A stretch of DNA of 64,000 nt from Arthrobacter zhangbolii (GTDB lineage: Bacteria > Actinomycetota > Actinomycetes > Actinomycetales > Micrococcaceae): the NCBI RefSeq assembly GCF_022869865.1, contig NZ_CP094984.1:1240001-1304000 (forward strand), read 5' to 3'. The notes under the pieces were generated by a model, which was not told where the DNA came from, did no database searches, and worked only from the letters and a program-made list of their open reading frames with translations. Shown here piece after piece: positions 61,354-64,000 of the stretch. Position 1 is the first letter of the stretch. Each line of letters starts with the position of its first letter. The translations under genes and the position numbers were made by a program.

Positions 61354-61359
61354 TAACGT
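61354..61359 (+). promoter_or_regulatory. -10 box of dapA
   Basis: TAACGT, exactly 7 bases before ATG 61367. It fixes the dapA start and indicates a leaderless dapA-rnj transcript. Confidence 0.5.
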
Positions 61360-61366
61360 TTTACTC

Positions 61367-62284
61367 ATGGATTCACTAAACCGCACGCTTCCCTTCGGCA
61401 CCCTCGTCACCGCCATGGTGACCCCGTTTACCGAGGACGGTGCAGTGGACTTTGACGCCACCGCCTACCTTGCGAACAAACTTGTCGAAGACGGCTGCGA
61501 CGGCCTGGTGGTATCCGGGACCACCGGTGAAACCTCCACCCTGGAGGACAGCGAGAAGGAAGATCTGTTCCGGGTGGTTGCTGAAACCGTGGGCGGCCGG
61601 GCAAAGGTTATTGCCGGCACCGGCACCAACCACACATCCCACTCGGTGGAGATGGCCCGCCGCGCCGAGCGCGCCGGAGCCGATGGACAGCTCGTTGTGA
61701 CTCCGTATTACAACAAGCCCACACAGGCCGGCGTCCTGGCGCACTTCGACGCCGTGAGCGCAGCTACGGACCTGCCAATCATGATTTACGACATTCCCGG
61801 CCGTGCCGGCATCGCACTGAGCACCTCCACCCTCATCCGGCTGGCGGATAATCCCAAAATCCTCGCCCTGAAGGACGCCAAGGCGGACTTTGCCGGAATT
61901 ACCCGCGTGCTGGCCAACACCACGCTGGATGTTTACGCCGGAGATGACGGGCTGACCCTGCCATGGATGGCCGCCGGCGCCGTGGGCGTGGTGAGCGTCT
62001 CCGCCCACATCGCCACGGCTCAGTTCCGTGCACTGGTCGACGCCGCTGCCGCCGGGGACTTTGCCACCGCCCGCCGGATCCATTTCGAACTCGATCCCCT
62101 GATCCGTGCCGTGATGACGCATATCCCCGGTGCCGTCTCTGCCAAGCAGATCCTGGCCCTGCAGAAGGTCATTCCCAACGCAGTTGTCCGCCTGCCGCTG
62201 GTGGCGCCGGACGCCATCGAAATGGAGGCCGTCTACACTGACCTGGCCGAAGCCGGCATGGATTTCTCCCGGATCGGGGCGTAA
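61367..62284 (+). CDS. dapA: 4-hydroxy-tetrahydrodipicolinate synthase
   Basis: 305 residues from ATG 61367. It condenses pyruvate with aspartate semialdehyde, the first committed step to lysine and diaminopimelate. TIM-barrel landmarks are GTLVTAMVTPFTEDGAVDF, DGLVVSGTTGETSTLEDSEKEDLF (Thr pair), VIAGTGTNHTSHSVEMARRAERAGADG, VVTPYYNKPTQAGVLAHF (catalytic Tyr), IMIYDIPGRAGIAL (Arg), and the Schiff-base Lys in KILALKDAKADF. The start is set by a -10 box seven bases upstream. The rnj ATG lies five bases after the stop, a common actinobacterial pairing. Confidence 0.95.
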   Translation: MDSLNRTLPFGTLVTAMVTPFTEDGAVDFDATAYLANKLVEDGCDGLVVSGTTGETSTLEDSEKEDLFRVVAETVGGRAKVIAGTGTNHTSHSVEMARRAERAGADGQLVVTPYYNKPTQAGVLAHFDAVSAATDLPIMIYDIPGRAGIALSTSTLIRLADNPKILALKDAKADFAGITRVLANTTLDVYAGDDGLTLPWMAAGAVGVVSVSAHIATAQFRALVDAAAAGDFATARRIHFELDPLIRAVMTHIPGAVSAKQILALQKVIPNAVVRLPLVAPDAIEMEAVYTDLAEAGMDFSRIGA

Positions 62285-62289
62285 CGGAC

Positions 62290-63981
62290 ATGAGCGTAAC
62301 CCCGGGCAGCGCGCTGCTCACCCCGCCGGCCCTAGAGCCCGGAACCCTGCGGATCGTCGCCCTGGGCGGACTGGGGGAGATCGGCCGGAACATGGCCGTG
62401 TTCGAGATCGACGGCAAGCTCCTGATCGTTGACTGCGGCGTGCTGTTCCCGGAGGAAACCCAACCCGGAGTCGACCTCATCCTTCCGGACTTCTCCTACA
62501 TCGAGGACCGCCTGGAGGATGTGGTGGGCGTGGTGCTCACGCACGGCCACGAGGACCACATCGGTGCCGTGCCGTACCTGCTGCGCCTGAAGAATGACAT
62601 TCCCCTGATCGGTTCGCAGCTGACCCTGGCCCTGGTCGAAGCCAAGCTCCAGGAACACCGCATCAAGCCCTTCACCCTCACCGTCAGGGAAGGGCAGGTG
62701 GAACACCTCGGTCCCTTCGAATGCGAATTCGTGGCCGTCAACCACTCCATCCCCGACGCCCTGGCCGTGTTCATCCGCACCGAGGCCGGCACCGTGCTGC
62801 ACACCGGCGACTTCAAGATGGACCAGCTGCCGCTGGACGGCCGGATCACCGACCTGCGCGCCTTCGCCCGGCTCGGCGAGGAAGGCGTGGACCTGTTCAT
62901 GGCGGACTCCACCAACGCCGACGTCCCCGGCTTCACCACCGCCGAACGCGAAATCGGCCCCGTGCTGAACGAGCTCTTCGGCAAGGTCAGCAAGCGGATC
63001 ATCGTTGCCTCCTTCTCCTCCCACATCCACCGTGTGCAGCAGGTCCTCGACGCGGCCGCGGCCCACGGACGCTACGTATGCTTTGTGGGCCGTTCCATGG
63101 TCCGCAACATGGCCATTGCCGAGAAACTGGGCTACCTGAACGTGCCCGAGGGCATCCTGGTGGACCTGAAGAACGTGGATGACCTGCCTGATGACAAGGT
63201 GGTGCTGATGTCCACCGGCTCGCAGGGCGAACCCATGGCCGCCCTGTCCCGGATGGCCAACGGCGACCACCGGATCAGCATCGGCAAGGGAGACACGGTC
63301 ATCCTTGCCTCATCCCTGATCCCGGGCAATGAGAACGCCGTCTTCCGGGTCATCAACGGACTGATGCGCCTGGGCGCCGATGTTGTGCACAAGGGCAACG
63401 CGAAGATCCACGTCTCCGGGCACGCCGCAGCGGGGGAACTGCTCTACTGCTACAACATCCTGCGGCCCAAAAACGCCATGCCGGTCCACGGCGAAACCCG
63501 GCACCTGATTGCCAACGGGCGGCTTGCCGCTGCCACCGGCGTGCCGGAACAGAACATCATCCTGGCCGACGATGGCACTGTGGTGGACCTGCGCGGGGGC
63601 AAGGCCCGCGTGGTTGGCGAGGTTGAATGCGGATTCGTCTATGTGGACGGCTCCAGCGTCGGCGCCATCACCGATACGGACCTGAAGGACCGGCGGATCC
63701 TGAGCGAGGAAGGATTCATCTCCATCATTTCCGTGGTGAACCGCAGCACCGGGACCATCGTCTCCGGTCCTGAGATCCACGCGCGCGGGTTCGCTGAAGG
63801 GGACGCGGTCTTCGACGAGATCATTCCCAAGATCAGTGCGGCACTGGAGGAAGCGGTGCGGTCCAACACCGACCACACCACCTACCAGCTCCAGCAGGTG
63901 GTGCGGCGGGTAGTCGGCACCTGGGTCAACCGCCGGCTGCGCCGCCGGCCGATGATTGTGCCGGTAGTCGTCGAGGCCTGA
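62290..63981 (+). CDS. rnj: Ribonuclease J
   Basis: 563 residues, metallo-beta-lactamase/beta-CASP nuclease with endo- and 5'-exonuclease activity in RNA decay and maturation. The zinc motif is VLTHGHEDHIGAVPYLL, after GLGEIGRNMAVFEIDGKLLIVDCGVLFP. Further metal ligands are in VNHSIPDALAVFI and LHTGDFKMDQLPLDGR. The beta-CASP domain follows, with FMADSTNADVPG, VASFSSHIHRVQQVLDAA and STGSQGEPMAALSRMA. HVSGHAAAGELL and MPVHGETRHL complete the site. The C-terminal domain ends RRPMIVPVVVEA. It lacks the long Arg-rich N-terminal extension seen in some actinobacteria. It is in an operon with dapA. Confidence 0.95.
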   Translation: MSVTPGSALLTPPALEPGTLRIVALGGLGEIGRNMAVFEIDGKLLIVDCGVLFPEETQPGVDLILPDFSYIEDRLEDVVGVVLTHGHEDHIGAVPYLLRLKNDIPLIGSQLTLALVEAKLQEHRIKPFTLTVREGQVEHLGPFECEFVAVNHSIPDALAVFIRTEAGTVLHTGDFKMDQLPLDGRITDLRAFARLGEEGVDLFMADSTNADVPGFTTAEREIGPVLNELFGKVSKRIIVASFSSHIHRVQQVLDAAAAHGRYVCFVGRSMVRNMAIAEKLGYLNVPEGILVDLKNVDDLPDDKVVLMSTGSQGEPMAALSRMANGDHRISIGKGDTVILASSLIPGNENAVFRVINGLMRLGADVVHKGNAKIHVSGHAAAGELLYCYNILRPKNAMPVHGETRHLIANGRLAAATGVPEQNIILADDGTVVDLRGGKARVVGEVECGFVYVDGSSVGAITDTDLKDRRILSEEGFISIISVVNRSTGTIVSGPEIHARGFAEGDAVFDEIIPKISAALEEAVRSNTDHTTYQLQQVVRRVVGTWVNRRLRRRPMIVPVVVEA

Positions 63982-64000
63982 TCCTGCCCGTGCCGATCTA

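Overview
The window is a high-GC chromosomal segment with gene order and protein sequences typical of the Micrococcaceae, most like Arthrobacter sensu lato. The pointers are the chain dxr / site-2 protease / ispG / proS / rimP-nusA-ylxR-infB-rbfA-truB-ribF-rpsO-pnp / dapB-dapA-rnj, frequent GTG and TTG starts, 4-base gene overlaps, and many start codons lying 6-7 bases after a TANNNT box (leaderless transcripts). I saw no rRNA, tRNA, CRISPR array or insertion sequence.

Layout. 1-2750: start of a LytS-type sensor kinase (reverse, cut by the window edge), then a DUF485 protein and an acetate/monocarboxylate:cation symporter behind a CRP/GlxR-like site. 2950-9990: an accessory island with a WXG100 protein, an 1839-residue RHS/YD-repeat polymorphic toxin with an unrecognised hydrophobic C-terminus, and two tandem paralogous membrane proteins that are the likely immunity genes. 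10000-14270: an Lrp/AsnC regulator divergent from a three-gene branched-chain 2-oxoacid dehydrogenase operon (E1alpha, E1beta, E2), with a perfect TGTGA-N6-TCACA site between them. 14290-23380: a GNAT gene, a TetR regulator with a palindromic operator, and a seven-gene leucine-catabolism operon (methylcrotonyl-CoA carboxylase beta and alpha, acyl-CoA dehydrogenase, CoA-transferase A and B, MaoC hydratase, CitE-like lyase). Its content matches the mycobacterial accD1-accA1-fadE19-scoAB-MaoC-citE set. The dehydrogenase and leucine operons together form a branched-chain amino acid to acetyl-CoA/acetoacetate route.

23400-36000: isoprenoid genes dxr and ispG around a site-2 protease, a SatD-like DNA-binding protein paired with a short DUF3307-type membrane protein, proS, and assorted small genes. 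36000-51120: the translation/RNA block rimP, nusA, ylxR, infB, rbfA, truB, ribF, rpsO, pnp and an M16 peptidase, with structured RNA leaders before rpsO and pnp. 51130-58770: a molybdenum cofactor cluster (moaD, moaA, modA, modB, a sulfite-oxidase-fold membrane enzyme, moeA, moaC, mogA, moaE). modC is missing and only a 27-codon possible remnant occupies its place. 58780-end: dapB, dapA (lysine/diaminopimelate), a membrane acyltransferase and RNase J.

The candidates for undescribed biology are the RHS toxin/dual membrane immunity module (2952-9954) and the SatD-like/DUF3307-C pair with its repeat-flanked promoter (27341-28404).
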